DNA from: Iodobacter sp. BJB302 | GTDB lineage: Bacteria > Pseudomonadota > Gammaproteobacteria > Burkholderiales > Chitinibacteraceae | Direction of reading: 5' to 3' | DNA: 64,000 nucleotides | Assembly: GCF_002735645.1 (NCBI RefSeq) | Contig: NZ_PDZG01000012.1 | Coordinates: 16,423 to 80,422, forward strand | Shown: positions 53,168-61,697 of the stretch, one piece after another | How the letters are laid out: every line of letters starts with the position of its first letter | Numbering within the stretch: the first letter of the stretch is position 1 | Translations under genes and position numbers: made by a program | The notes under the pieces: model-generated | What the model saw: only the letters and a program-made list of their open reading frames with translations | What the model was told of the DNA's origin: nothing | Databases searched by the model: none

Positions 53168-53500
53168 ATGAATGCGTATATTTTATTGGCGGTTGCCATT
53201 GTGGCTGAGGTGATTGCCACCTCAGCCCTTAAAGCGACTGAAGGATTTAGTCGGCTGATGCCCAGCATGGTTGTGTTTGTGGGCTATGGTGTGGCGTTCT
53301 GGATGCTGTCGTTGGTGTTGAAAAGTGTGCCGGTCGGCGTGGCTTATGCGATTTGGTCGGGTATGGGGATTGTGCTAGTCACCATTGTAGCGATGTTGTT
53401 TTACGGCCAGAAACCAGACTGGCCTGCGATTATTGGCTTGGGCTTGATTGTGAGCGGCGTGGTGGTGTTGCAGCTGTTTTCTAAGATGTCGACGCATTAG
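53168..53500 (+). CDS. Small multidrug resistance (SMR) transporter, EmrE/QacE-like
   Basis: 110 residues, four membrane helices. The essential membrane glutamate is Glu14 in [18 protein letters not shown], and WSGMGIV..YGQKPD fits the EmrE/QacE branch rather than guanidinium (Gdx/SugE) exporters, though by eye this is tentative. Such proteins exchange cationic drugs or quaternary ammonium compounds for protons. ATG 53168 is chosen over TTG 53165. Neighbouring genes give no clue to substrate. Confidence 0.88.
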   Translation: MNAYILLAVAIVAEVIATSALKATEGFSRLMPSMVVFVGYGVAFWMLSLVLKSVPVGVAYAIWSGMGIVLVTIVAMLFYGQKPDWPAIIGLGLIVSGVVVLQLFSKMSTH

Positions 53501-53564
53501 CTCACCCTTAGCGAAAGTAAGGCTTCGTGGTTCGTACCTGCGGGGCTATATCTAATCCGGCCAA

Positions 53565-54161
53565 TCAAACGCTGCGTCGCTCAAGCATGGCTTGTGCCAG
53601 TGTGCCTGCGTCAACGTGTTCCAGCTCGCCGCCTACCGGCATGCCACGGGCTATCCGGCTGACTTTCAGGCCGCGGGCGCGCAGCATTTCGGCCAGATAG
53701 TGGGCGGTGGCTTCGCCTTCTGTGGTGAAGTTGGTGGCCAGGATGACTTCTTCTACCGTGCCATCACTGGCACGCTCCAGCAGTCTTTGCAGGGCAATAT
53801 CGTTGGGGCCAATGCCATCAAGCGGGCTGAGCCTGCCCATCAGCACAAAGTACAGGCCGTGAAAAGCCAGTGTTTGCTCAAGCATCATTAAATCGGTGGG
53901 CATTTCTACTACGCAAAGCAGATTGTGCTGGCGTTTTTCATCGCTGCATACATCGCATAAATCCACTTCGGCAAAGGTATTGCACAGGCTGCAATGCTTG
54001 AGCTTGCCCAGCGCATTATTGAGCGCAGTGGCTAAATCGGCCGCTCCTTTCTGATCGCGCTGCATTAAATGAAAGGCCATTCTTTGCGCTGATTTTGGGC
54101 CGATGCCGGGCAGGGTTTTCAGTGCGGCGATCAGGGCGTGCAGGGATGGTGGTGTAGACAT
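53565..54161 (-). CDS. recR: Recombination mediator protein RecR
   Basis: 198 residues, the normal size. Helix-hairpin-helix start ([17 protein letters not shown]), a C4 zinc finger ([16 protein letters not shown]) and a Toprim domain ([28 protein letters not shown]). RecR works with RecO/RecF in loading RecA at gaps. It belongs to the dnaX-ybaB-recR group, but a terminator hairpin stands just before its start codon. Confidence 0.96.
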   Translation of the reverse strand: MSTPPSLHALIAALKTLPGIGPKSAQRMAFHLMQRDQKGAADLATALNNALGKLKHCSLCNTFAEVDLCDVCSDEKRQHNLLCVVEMPTDLMMLEQTLAFHGLYFVLMGRLSPLDGIGPNDIALQRLLERASDGTVEEVILATNFTTEGEATAHYLAEMLRARGLKVSRIARGMPVGGELEHVDAGTLAQAMLERRSV

Positions 54162-54176
54162 GGGGTGCTCTGGCGT

Positions 54177-54201
54177 AAAAAAGGGGCAGATTGCCCCTTT
54201 T
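54177..54201 (-). terminator. Rho-independent terminator between ybaB and recR (minus strand)
   Basis: On the minus strand AAAAGGGGCA and TGCCCCTTTT (54201-54192 and 54188-54179) form a perfect 10-bp stem with a 3-nt loop and a six-T tail. It ends only 15 bases before the recR ATG, so it would reduce read-through into recR. Confidence 0.85.
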
Positions 54202-54250
54202 GGATAGCTGCGCAGGGGAGGGGTGCTCCGCCATACGAAACCAGACTTAA

Positions 54251-54580
54251 TTAAAACGGCATTTTAAAGCCCGGTGGCAATTGCATGCCCGCGGTAAAGC
54301 CAGCCATTTTTGCTTCGGATGTGGATGCCGCTTTACGTACTGCATCGTTAAATGCAGCTGCGATCAGGTCTTCCAGCATGTCTTTATCGTCGGTCATCAG
54401 GCTGTCATCGATGGCGACGCGTTTTACTACATTGGCACATGTCATGGTGACTTTGACCATGCCTGCACCTGCCTGGCCTTCTACTTCTACAGTAGCCAGT
54501 TCGTCTTGTGCTTTTTTCATGTTTTCTTGCATTTGTTGGGCTTGTTTCATCAGATTGCCCATGCCGGCTTTACCAAACAT
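54251..54580 (-). CDS. YbaB/EbfC family nucleoid-associated protein
   Basis: 109 residues. [21 protein letters not shown] forms the conserved N-terminal helix and [14 protein letters not shown] the following strand region, with the LPPGFKMPF tail common in betaproteobacteria. It is a homodimeric DNA-binding protein of the nucleoid. It sits 15 bases behind dnaX, as in most proteobacteria. Confidence 0.95.
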   Translation of the reverse strand: MFGKAGMGNLMKQAQQMQENMKKAQDELATVEVEGQAGAGMVKVTMTCANVVKRVAIDDSLMTDDKDMLEDLIAAAFNDAVRKAASTSEAKMAGFTAGMQLPPGFKMPF

Positions 54581-54595
54581 TGTCTTGCTCCTTGG

Positions 54596-56299
54596 TTAAC
54601 TGAGTGGTTTGATTGAATCAGGAATCACCGTGGCACCAAAATCACGCACCACGGATTGTACAAAAGGATCGTTTTGAATAGATTGCGTTGCCTCGGCAAG
54701 GCGGGCCAGTTTTTCTCTTAAAGCGATGGCTGCGGGTGTATCGCCGCTGGCCGAGCCAAGCGTGATGGTCAGCGAAATATCATGGCCAAAGTGGTTGCTG
54801 AGTGCTTCGCGCAGTTTTTCCTGATAGGCGCGGCTGGCGACAGCGGTGTGTTCTTCGCCCACTAACAGCTCGATCGAGTTCGCGGTATAGCCCAGTAATT
54901 CTGCGTTTTGCGCCAGCATGCCTGCAGCACCCAGCTTGAGCTGCAGAATCAGCGCGCGCCAGTCGCCATTAAACGTGCCTTTTGTTACGGATGCTGCAAT
55001 AGCGGCGGGGGCCGGTGCTGGCGGCGCAGCACGCTCTTCCTCGTGCCAGGGCGGTGCATCGTAATGCGCGGGCTCATCGCTGATCGGCGGGCGTGGTGCG
55101 GCTTGTTGCTGTACCTGCGGAGTGGGCGCAGGTGCATGAGGTACGGCTTGAATTACCGGAGCTGCCGTTGCGAGCGGACTGGCTGCTTGTGATGGCAGAT
55201 TAATCTGGCTTGCTTCTGCAGGAGAAAAGGCCAGCATGCGCAGCAGCGTCATGCTAAAGCCTGCGTATTCATCCGGAGCCAGCGGTAAATCGCGGCGGCC
55301 GTGCAGGGCAATTTGATAATACAGCTGAGCGTCTTCCGGGCTCATGGCCTCTGCAAGTGCAGCAATTTGCGCTCTTTGTGGCAAATCGTCGGCCAAGGCT
55401 TTGGGCACGGCTTGTGCCACGGCTACCTGATGCAGCAAGTGCGCCAGCTCGTGCAGGGCCGATTCGTAAGATAAACCACGGCCCGCAATGGCATCCGCAG
55501 TAGCTAATACGGCATTGCCATCGCCTGCAATCAGCGCCTGCAGAATATCAAATAAATAGCTCTGATCCACCGCACCCAGCATGGCGCGCACGGCCAGCTC
55601 GCCCACGTCGCCGCCGCCATAAGCAATGGCCTGATCCAATAGGCTGAGCGCATCGCGCATCGAGCCATTAGCTGCATGGCCAAGGATATTGAGTGCGCCT
55701 TGCTCAAAATTGATTTCTTCGGCTTGCAATACCTGCGTTAAATGGCCGGATACTTGCTGCGGCGTCATTTGGCGCAAAGAAAATTGCAGGCATCGGCTGA
55801 GCACCGTAATCGGCACTTTTTGCGGGTCAGTGGTGGCTAAAATAAACTTAACGTGGGCGGGTGGTTCTTCCAGCGTTTTAAGCATGGCATTAAACGCACT
55901 TTTTGACAGCATGTGTACTTCGTCGATAATGTACACTTTGAACCGCCCGGCGGTCGGCGAATACTGCGCGTTGTCCAGCACTTCGCGAATATTATCGATG
56001 CCGGTGTTGGATGCCGCGTCGATCTCTAAAAGATCAACAAAGCGCCCCGCATCAATCTGCGTACACGCCGGGCACACGCCACACGGCGTGGCAGTGACGC
56101 CGGTTTCGCAGTTCAGCGCTTTTGCCATAATCCGCGCGATAGTGGTTTTACCCACACCGCGTGTGCCGGTCAGCAGATAGGCGTGGTGTAAACGATCATT
56201 TGCGAAGGCATTTGCCAGCGCTTTGATCACATGTTCTTGCCCAACGAGTTGGGCGAATGATTTGGGCCGCCATTTGCGTGCCAGTACTTGATAAGCCAT
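54596..56299 (-). CDS. dnaX: DNA polymerase III subunit tau/gamma DnaX
   Basis: 567 residues. The clamp-loader AAA+ core has Walker A GTRGVGKTTIARIMAK, the zinc-binding CETG..PCGVCPAC, Walker B IDEVHMLS and sensor 1 TTDPQKVP. A proline/alanine-rich linker (about 370-430) leads to the C-terminal tau domain. It is shorter than E. coli tau (643). I saw no A-AAA-AAG slippery heptamer in the linker region on the coding strand, so a frameshifted gamma form is not supported. First gene of the dnaX-ybaB-recR set; divergent from the oxidoreductase-like gene by two bases. Confidence 0.96.
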   Translation of the reverse strand: MAYQVLARKWRPKSFAQLVGQEHVIKALANAFANDRLHHAYLLTGTRGVGKTTIARIMAKALNCETGVTATPCGVCPACTQIDAGRFVDLLEIDAASNTGIDNIREVLDNAQYSPTAGRFKVYIIDEVHMLSKSAFNAMLKTLEEPPAHVKFILATTDPQKVPITVLSRCLQFSLRQMTPQQVSGHLTQVLQAEEINFEQGALNILGHAANGSMRDALSLLDQAIAYGGGDVGELAVRAMLGAVDQSYLFDILQALIAGDGNAVLATADAIAGRGLSYESALHELAHLLHQVAVAQAVPKALADDLPQRAQIAALAEAMSPEDAQLYYQIALHGRRDLPLAPDEYAGFSMTLLRMLAFSPAEASQINLPSQAASPLATAAPVIQAVPHAPAPTPQVQQQAAPRPPISDEPAHYDAPPWHEEERAAPPAPAPAAIAASVTKGTFNGDWRALILQLKLGAAGMLAQNAELLGYTANSIELLVGEEHTAVASRAYQEKLREALSNHFGHDISLTITLGSASGDTPAAIALREKLARLAEATQSIQNDPFVQSVVRDFGATVIPDSIKPLS

Positions 56300-56301
56300 A
56301 G

Positions 56302-56514
56302 ATGAATTCTACCATGATGCTGCCACTTGATAATCAGCTTACCTTTCCCGAAGATGATCCCGCGCCAACAGCTCCGATAGAGCCAGAGTTTGAATCCTGC
56401 TGCGGAAGCGGCTGTGGTGATAGCTGTGTCTTTGATATTTATTATGTTTTACGCGCTCAGTACCTTGCGGATTATGCCGCCTGGCAGGCGCGTCAGGCTG
56501 CTCACAAAGAGTGA
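56302..56514 (+). CDS. Oxidoreductase-like domain mini-protein (PF09791)
   Basis: 70 residues with CCGSGCGDSCVFDIYYVL, the signature of the short oxidoreductase-like family PF09791, whose biochemical role is not known. An acidic, proline-rich N-terminal arm precedes the domain. ATG 56302 nearly touches the divergent dnaX start (56299); ATG 56314 or 56317 are alternatives. The stop is followed four bases later by the dacB start, and its last codons provide the dacB ribosome site. Confidence 0.75.
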   Translation: MNSTMMLPLDNQLTFPEDDPAPTAPIEPEFESCCGSGCGDSCVFDIYYVLRAQYLADYAAWQARQAAHKE

Positions 56515-56518
56515 AATT

Positions 56519-57925
56519 TTGAAAAAATTGTTATTAGTTTGTGCCCTTGCATGGGGTAACGCTCACGCTGCCGGGCTGCCCGCTGAAATTTTAAGCGCTT
56601 TAAAGGCCGCAAAACTACCGAGTGATTCACTGAGCTTGGCGATTGTACCGCTGCAATCGTCTTTGCCTGCACTCTATTTTCAGGAAGACAAGCCCAGCAG
56701 CCCGGCATCCACTATGAAGCTGGTGACCACCTACGCCGGTTTGTCGCTTTTAGGCCCGGCTTATCAGTGGGCGACTGAAATCTCATCCACGGTTAAACCA
56801 GTGAATGGCATTTTAAATGGTGATCTTTACATTAAGGGCTATGGGGATCCAAAGCTGAATCTGGAGCGATTCTGGCTGATGCTGCGCGATTTAAAAGCAG
56901 CAGGCGTTAAAGAGATTCGGGGCGATTTAGTGCTTGATCGCAGTTTCTTCAGCGTAAGCGATGAAAATGCCTCCTATGACGACGATGGCGATGAGCCTTA
57001 CCGGCCTTTTTTGGTTTCCCCGGACAGCTTGCTGAGCAATTTTAAAAGCCTGCGTTTAACACTCAGGGCCGAGGCGGGCGGCGTGGTGACATCGCTGGAG
57101 CCTAATTTAGCCACGGTGCTGATTGATAATCGCCTGAGCAGCAGCCCAGCAGCGTCTTGCGCTACGGCAAAAAACAAGCTCCAGATGGGGGTCGATAATC
57201 AAGGCGGCAGCGCCAAAATCGTGCTGAGCGGCAGCATGCCAGCGGGCTGCACGAGCGAGCGTTATTTGGCGCTGCTGGATCATCCCAGCTATACCGCCAG
57301 CCTGTTTCGCAGCCTGTGGGCCGAGCAGGGCGGTGTGATAACTGGCGCGAATCGTGCGGGAGTGGTGCCCGCAGAGGCGCAGGTATTGCTGACCACGCGC
57401 TCGCCCGATTTGGCGAATGTGATTCGCGATATTAATAAATTCAGTAATAACACCATGGCGCGCCAGCTGTACCTTAGTCTTGGCTCAGCTGAGCCGGGCA
57501 AAGATTCGCCAGCAAAATCTTTTGCTGCTGTGCAGCGCTGGCTGAACGGGCGGGGCAAAAATTTTGATGAGCTAAAAATGGAAAACGGCTCGGGCTTATC
57601 AAGGCAAGAGCAAATCAGCGCACGGCATCTGGCCGAGCTGCTGGTTGATGCATGGCAAAGCCCCTATGCCGCAGAGTTTATCTCCTCTTTGCCGCTGGTA
57701 GCGCTTGATGGCACGATGAAAAAACGCCTTGGCAGTATGGCGGGCGAAGCGCATATCAAAACCGGCACTTTGCGGGATGTGCGCGCCGCTGCGGGCTATG
57801 TGCGCGATACCAACGGGCAGACATCAGTAGTGGTGGCGATGATTAACCATCCGCAGGCAACGGCAGGCTTGCCGGTGCTGGATGAAATCTTGCGCTTTGT
57901 GCACCGCAGGGTGGCTAAGCAGTGA
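56519..57925 (+). CDS. dacB: D-alanyl-D-alanine carboxypeptidase/endopeptidase (PBP4, DacB)
   Basis: 468 residues, peptidase family S13. Signal peptide to about residue 18 (AHA). The three penicillin-binding motifs are present: Ser64-x-x-Lys67 (PASTMK), SNN in KFSNNTMARQL, and KTG in HIKTGTLRD. It trims and cleaves peptidoglycan crosslinks in the periplasm. The start is taken as TTG 56519, because only this gives a proper signal peptide (MKKLLLVCALAWG) and AAAGAG lies about eight bases upstream; extending to 56390 would run through the preceding gene. Confidence 0.92.
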   Translation: MKKLLLVCALAWGNAHAAGLPAEILSALKAAKLPSDSLSLAIVPLQSSLPALYFQEDKPSSPASTMKLVTTYAGLSLLGPAYQWATEISSTVKPVNGILNGDLYIKGYGDPKLNLERFWLMLRDLKAAGVKEIRGDLVLDRSFFSVSDENASYDDDGDEPYRPFLVSPDSLLSNFKSLRLTLRAEAGGVVTSLEPNLATVLIDNRLSSSPAASCATAKNKLQMGVDNQGGSAKIVLSGSMPAGCTSERYLALLDHPSYTASLFRSLWAEQGGVITGANRAGVVPAEAQVLLTTRSPDLANVIRDINKFSNNTMARQLYLSLGSAEPGKDSPAKSFAAVQRWLNGRGKNFDELKMENGSGLSRQEQISARHLAELLVDAWQSPYAAEFISSLPLVALDGTMKKRLGSMAGEAHIKTGTLRDVRAAAGYVRDTNGQTSVVVAMINHPQATAGLPVLDEILRFVHRRVAKQ

Positions 57926-58125
57926 GTTTGAGCATGCTTACTGCGCTATGACTTGTTGACGTTTTATTCTCCTGATTTTTGGGCTGGTGGCTGCGTTGCC
58001 TGGGTCCCGATAAACCCTTGAGGGGGGGGCTAAACGTGTTCGTTTTGAGCCTCTTTCTTAAAAAGCCTGTAGCTACACGTCATAAAAGATTCAAGTTGTG
58101 ATGTGGGATTTCCTGGGGATATTTC

Positions 58126-58161
58126 TAATAATGAAAGTTAATATGAAAACTATCATTATTA
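58126..58161. promoter_or_regulatory. 14-bp inverted repeat ahead of the esterase gene
   Basis: TAATAATGAAAGTT (58126-58139) and AACTATCATTATTA (58148-58161) match as an inverted repeat at 13 of 14 positions with an 8-base spacer. It ends 13 bases before the ATG, just ahead of the ribosome site CCGGAG. It is probably an operator, less likely an mRNA hairpin. The remainder of 57926-58174 holds a G8 tract but no gene. Confidence 0.55.
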
Positions 58162-58174
58162 ACCGGAGAATTCC

Positions 58175-59260
58175 ATGAAAGCTTTATTTGAAAAACCGCG
58201 CTTTTGCGCAGTCGGGGTCTTACTATTGCTGGGCTTGCTGGCCGATGCCGCCTATGCAGATAAAACCGCCAAACTGCCTGCTTATAAGGTGGATTTAAGC
58301 CAGACATCGGTTTCCGGCTTGTCTTCTGGCGCATTTATGGCAGCGCAGTTTCATGCCGCGTTTTCAAGCACGCTGGTGGGGGCAGGGATTGTGGCTGGCG
58401 GGCCGTTTTATTGCTCTGGCTCGGCTTATCCTGCGCCGCCATCGGCAACCGTGGCGCAAACGGCCTGCATGAATCCATCGCTAAGCCCCTATGGCCCGCC
58501 CGATCCAAAACTGCTGCTCAGCCTGGCAAAAGGTTTTGCGTCTGCAGGGGCGATTGATGCGCTTGATTTTCTAAAGAATCAGAAAGTCTATCTGTTTAGC
58601 GGTAAGGCCGATAAAACCGTGGCCACGGCGGTTGTTGATCAAACTGCTGCGTTTTACCAGCTGGCCGGGATGCCTGCAGAAAATATTAAATATATTCAGA
58701 GCGTCAACGCAGGCCACGCCATCATTACCAATAACCAGCAAGATGTAGTCTGCGCCGATACCAGATCGCCCTATATCAACGATTGCGATTTTATTCAGTC
58801 GCAAGACATCCTGAAGCATATTTACGGCGATTTGCAGCCCGCTGTAACTGCGCTCAGTGGCAAGATTATTCAGTTTGATCAAAGTGAATTTATCAAATCC
58901 GGCTACACCAGCATGAGTGACGATGCTTATCTTTATGTGCCTAAGGCATGTGAGGCGGAAACCTGCAAAGTGCATGTGGCTTTTCATGGCTGCGAGCAAG
59001 GGGCGGATACAATCGGCAATCTGTTTTATGGCACCACGGGCTATAACGAGCTGGCAGACGCCAATAAAATCATCGTGCTTTACCCGCAGGCCAAGCCCAG
59101 CTATGGCTTTTTTACCCCCTATAACCCTAAGGGCTGCTGGGATTTCTGGGGCTATTCAGACCCGTTTAATCCTTTAGCACCTAATTTTTACAGCAAAACT
59201 TCACCACAAATGTCTGCCGTGAAAGCCATGCTTAATCGTTTGGGGCAGGCAAAAAACTAA
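58175..59260 (+). CDS. Secreted PHB-depolymerase-family esterase (short-chain PHA depolymerase type 2-like)
   Basis: 361 residues. A signal peptide (cleavage near YADK, residue 29) precedes an alpha/beta-hydrolase. The lipase box GLSSG (nucleophile Ser50) lies near the mature N-terminus, and KVHVAFHGCEQG is the oxyanion-hole segment placed unusually late, the circularly permuted arrangement of type 2 catalytic domains. The ending NPKGCWDFWGY is also typical. The predicted activity is cleavage of extracellular polyhydroxybutyrate or another ester. There is no separate substrate-binding domain. An inverted repeat upstream suggests regulation. Confidence 0.85.
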   Translation: MKALFEKPRFCAVGVLLLLGLLADAAYADKTAKLPAYKVDLSQTSVSGLSSGAFMAAQFHAAFSSTLVGAGIVAGGPFYCSGSAYPAPPSATVAQTACMNPSLSPYGPPDPKLLLSLAKGFASAGAIDALDFLKNQKVYLFSGKADKTVATAVVDQTAAFYQLAGMPAENIKYIQSVNAGHAIITNNQQDVVCADTRSPYINDCDFIQSQDILKHIYGDLQPAVTALSGKIIQFDQSEFIKSGYTSMSDDAYLYVPKACEAETCKVHVAFHGCEQGADTIGNLFYGTTGYNELADANKIIVLYPQAKPSYGFFTPYNPKGCWDFWGYSDPFNPLAPNFYSKTSPQMSAVKAMLNRLGQAKN

Positions 59261-59268
59261 TTTAGCGT

Positions 59269-59306
59269 AAAAACGCCGCTTCTTATTTATCAAGGGCGGC
59301 GTTTTA
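59269..59306 (+). terminator. Rho-independent terminator after the esterase gene
   Basis: AAAACGCCGC (59270-59279) pairs exactly with GCGGCGTTTT (59296-59305). The 16-nt loop is long and the T-run short. Confidence 0.75.
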
Positions 59307-59406
59307 TTTGTGGGCAGGGGAAGGCCCGGCTCTGATTAAAAGATAATTTTTAGCCTGAGTTAGCAAGCTTTATCGCCTGAGCTAATCACCTGTTTACGCA
59401 CCCATA

Positions 59407-59835
59407 CTAAGCCTGATACACCGCCGGGCTATGGATTTCCATAAAGCGCGAGGTGTTGGCCAGCTCAGAAAAGCCAAACTGGGTGTAAAGCGTGTGGGCA
59501 TCTTTGGTGGCCAGCATAAAGCGCCGCAAGCTCTGTAAATCAGGGTGGGCCAGAATAGTGGCGATTAAATACTTGGCTAAGCCCTGGCCGCGGTGTGCGT
59601 CCAGAATATACACATCGGCCAAATAGGCAAAGCTGGCCTTGTCGGTAATCACTCGTGCAAATCCTACCTGGCTGTCGCCCAAAAATACCCCAAAGGCCAG
59701 TGAGTTTTGTGTGGCTTTGGCCACCGTATCGCGTGAAATGCCGGGGGACCAGTAAGATTGGCTTAAAAATGCATGAACAGCATCCAGATCAAAACGTTGC
59801 GGATCGGTGCTGATGTGGTAATCGCTGATGGGCAT
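59407..59835 (-). CDS. GNAT-family N-acetyltransferase
   Basis: 142 residues from ATG 59835, where AAGGAGG lies six bases upstream; the ATG at 59853 is before that site. The acetyl-CoA site is visible as YLADVYILDAHRGQGLAKYL (motif A with R/Q-x-x-G-x-G/A), followed by FMLATKDAHTLYTQFGF. It resembles small YitH/PA4866-like acetyltransferases of unknown substrate. It stands alone between two rightward genes. Confidence 0.88.
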   Translation of the reverse strand: MPISDYHISTDPQRFDLDAVHAFLSQSYWSPGISRDTVAKATQNSLAFGVFLGDSQVGFARVITDKASFAYLADVYILDAHRGQGLAKYLIATILAHPDLQSLRRFMLATKDAHTLYTQFGFSELANTSRFMEIHSPAVYQA

Positions 59836-60037
59836 GACGGTCCTCCTTGGCATAGTGCTTACAAGTTTATCCCTTTGGCATTTTTTGCGCTTGCTTTGTT
59901 AGAAAGAACAGCGGCTGCACGCGTTGAGATAGGGCAAATCTGCACGTATGGCCGCTGTTTGCTGAATAGGTGCTGGCTCGAAGGGGCATAGCAAGGTAAA
60001 ATTCGGCGATTATTTAAACATCAAAGATTTTGACAGC

Positions 60038-61615
60038 ATGGATAAAATTCTGATTTTGGACTTTGGCTCGCAAGTAACTCAGCTGATTGCCCGCCGTGTT
60101 CGCGAAGCGCATGTGTATTCTGAGCTGCATTCTTTTGATGTATCGATCGATTTTATTCGTGAATTTAATCCGACCGGTATTATCCTCTCCGGCGGCCCTA
60201 ACTCAGTTTACGAGAGCGATTACCAGGCAGATCCAAAACTATTTGAGCTGGGCGTGCCGGTACTCGGTATTTGCTACGGCATGCAATGGATGGCCGAATC
60301 GCTGGGCGGCAAGGTAGAAGCAGGCACCGTACGTGAATTTGGTTTTGCTGAAATCCGCTCGCAAGAAAACAGCAAATTATTCGGTGGCCTTGAAGATCGC
60401 AAAAACAGCGCAGGTGAAAGCGTGCTGGAAGTATGGATGAGCCACGGTGACAAAGTCACTGCGCTGCCAGCCGGTTTCTCTGTGATCGCCAGCAACGAGG
60501 CGTGCCCGATTGCCGCCATCAGCGACGAAGCACGTGGCTTCTACGCTGTGCAATTCCACCCGGAAGTAACGCACACCCTGAAAGGGCGTGAAATGATCAA
60601 CCGCTTTGTGCTCGATATCTGCGGCGCAAAGCCAAGCTGGACCATGCCTAACTACATCGACGTAGCCGTGGCTAAAATCCGCGAGCAAGTTGGCACAGAT
60701 GAAGTGATTTTGGGCCTATCCGGCGGCGTGGATTCATCTGTAGCCGCTGCGCTGATCCACCGCGCCATTGGTAATCAACTGACTTGCGTGTTTGTAGACA
60801 ATGGCTTGTTGCGCCTGAACGAAGGCAAACAAGTGATGGCCACCTTTGCCGAGCACCTTGGCGTAAAAGTGATCCACGTTGATGCCGCCGCTCAATTTAT
60901 GGGCCACCTTGCTGGTGTAACCGACCCAGAAGCCAAGCGCAAAATCATTGGCCGCGAATTCGTAGAAGTATTCCAGGCTGAATCAGCCAAACTGCCAAGC
61001 GCAAAATGGCTGGCCCAAGGCACCATCTACCCGGATGTGATCGAATCTGCTGGCGCAAAAACCGGCAAAGCGCACACCATCAAGAGCCATCACAATGTAG
61101 GCGGCCTGCCAGAAACCATGAAGCTCTCCTTGCTAGAGCCGCTGCGCGAATTATTTAAAGACGAAGTGCGCGAACTCGGCGTAGCGCTTGGCCTAGCCCC
61201 AGAGCTAGTCTACCGCCACCCCTTCCCAGGCCCAGGCCTAGGCGTGCGTATCCTTGGCGAAGTAAAGCAAGAATTCGCTGACCTACTGCGCTTTGCCGAC
61301 GCTATCTTTATCGAAGAGCTACGCGCTGCGGTAGATGAAAAAACCGGCAAAAACTGGTACGAACTCACCAGCCAAGCCTTCGTCGTCTTCCTGCCAGTAA
61401 AATCCGTCGGCGTAATGGGCGACGGCCGCACCTACGACTACGTGGTAGCGCTGCGCGCCGTAGTCACCTCCGACTTCATGACCGCCAAATGGGCCGAACT
61501 GCCTTACGATTTGCTGGGCAAAGTATCTAACCGCATCATCAACGAAGTGAAAGGCATTAACCGCGTTGTTTATGATGTGTCAGGAAAACCACCTGCTACG
61601 ATTGAGTGGGAGTGA
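60038..61615 (+). CDS. guaA: GMP synthase (glutamine-hydrolysing) GuaA
   Basis: 525 residues. The class I glutamine amidotransferase domain has the nucleophile Cys in [11 protein letters not shown] and the His/Glu in [11 protein letters not shown]; the ATP pyrophosphatase domain has the P-loop [15 protein letters not shown]; the C-terminal dimerisation domain ends KPPATIEWE. It turns XMP into GMP. No guaB is adjacent. The 3' end (CCACCTGCTACGATTGAGTG...) is the conserved stretch used as an attachment site by many genomic islands. Confidence 0.97.
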   Translation: MDKILILDFGSQVTQLIARRVREAHVYSELHSFDVSIDFIREFNPTGIILSGGPNSVYESDYQADPKLFELGVPVLGICYGMQWMAESLGGKVEAGTVREFGFAEIRSQENSKLFGGLEDRKNSAGESVLEVWMSHGDKVTALPAGFSVIASNEACPIAAISDEARGFYAVQFHPEVTHTLKGREMINRFVLDICGAKPSWTMPNYIDVAVAKIREQVGTDEVILGLSGGVDSSVAAALIHRAIGNQLTCVFVDNGLLRLNEGKQVMATFAEHLGVKVIHVDAAAQFMGHLAGVTDPEAKRKIIGREFVEVFQAESAKLPSAKWLAQGTIYPDVIESAGAKTGKAHTIKSHHNVGGLPETMKLSLLEPLRELFKDEVRELGVALGLAPELVYRHPFPGPGLGVRILGEVKQEFADLLRFADAIFIEELRAAVDEKTGKNWYELTSQAFVVFLPVKSVGVMGDGRTYDYVVALRAVVTSDFMTAKWAELPYDLLGKVSNRIINEVKGINRVVYDVSGKPPATIEWE

Positions 61616-61672
61616 GGCCTTCTTGCAGGAATTGCTTGGTCACTACAGGCAAAGACTGGCACTGAAATAATG

Positions 61673-61695
61673 AAAGCCCGCGATGCGGGCTTTTT
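61673..61695 (+). terminator. Rho-independent terminator after guaA
   Basis: AAAGCCCGC (61673-61681) and GCGGGCTTT (61685-61693) form a perfect 9-bp stem with a 3-nt loop and a T tail. It reaches to within two bases of the end of the convergent helicase gene. Confidence 0.92.
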
Positions 61696-61697
61696 CT

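Noticed and set aside
54900..55200. Possible dnaX programmed frameshift giving gamma
   Set aside because: No slippery heptamer of the A-AAA-AAG type was found in the linker on the coding strand.
59773..59991. 72-codon ORF upstream of guaA
   Set aside because: Mostly antisense to the GNAT gene start and its ribosome site; no coding character.
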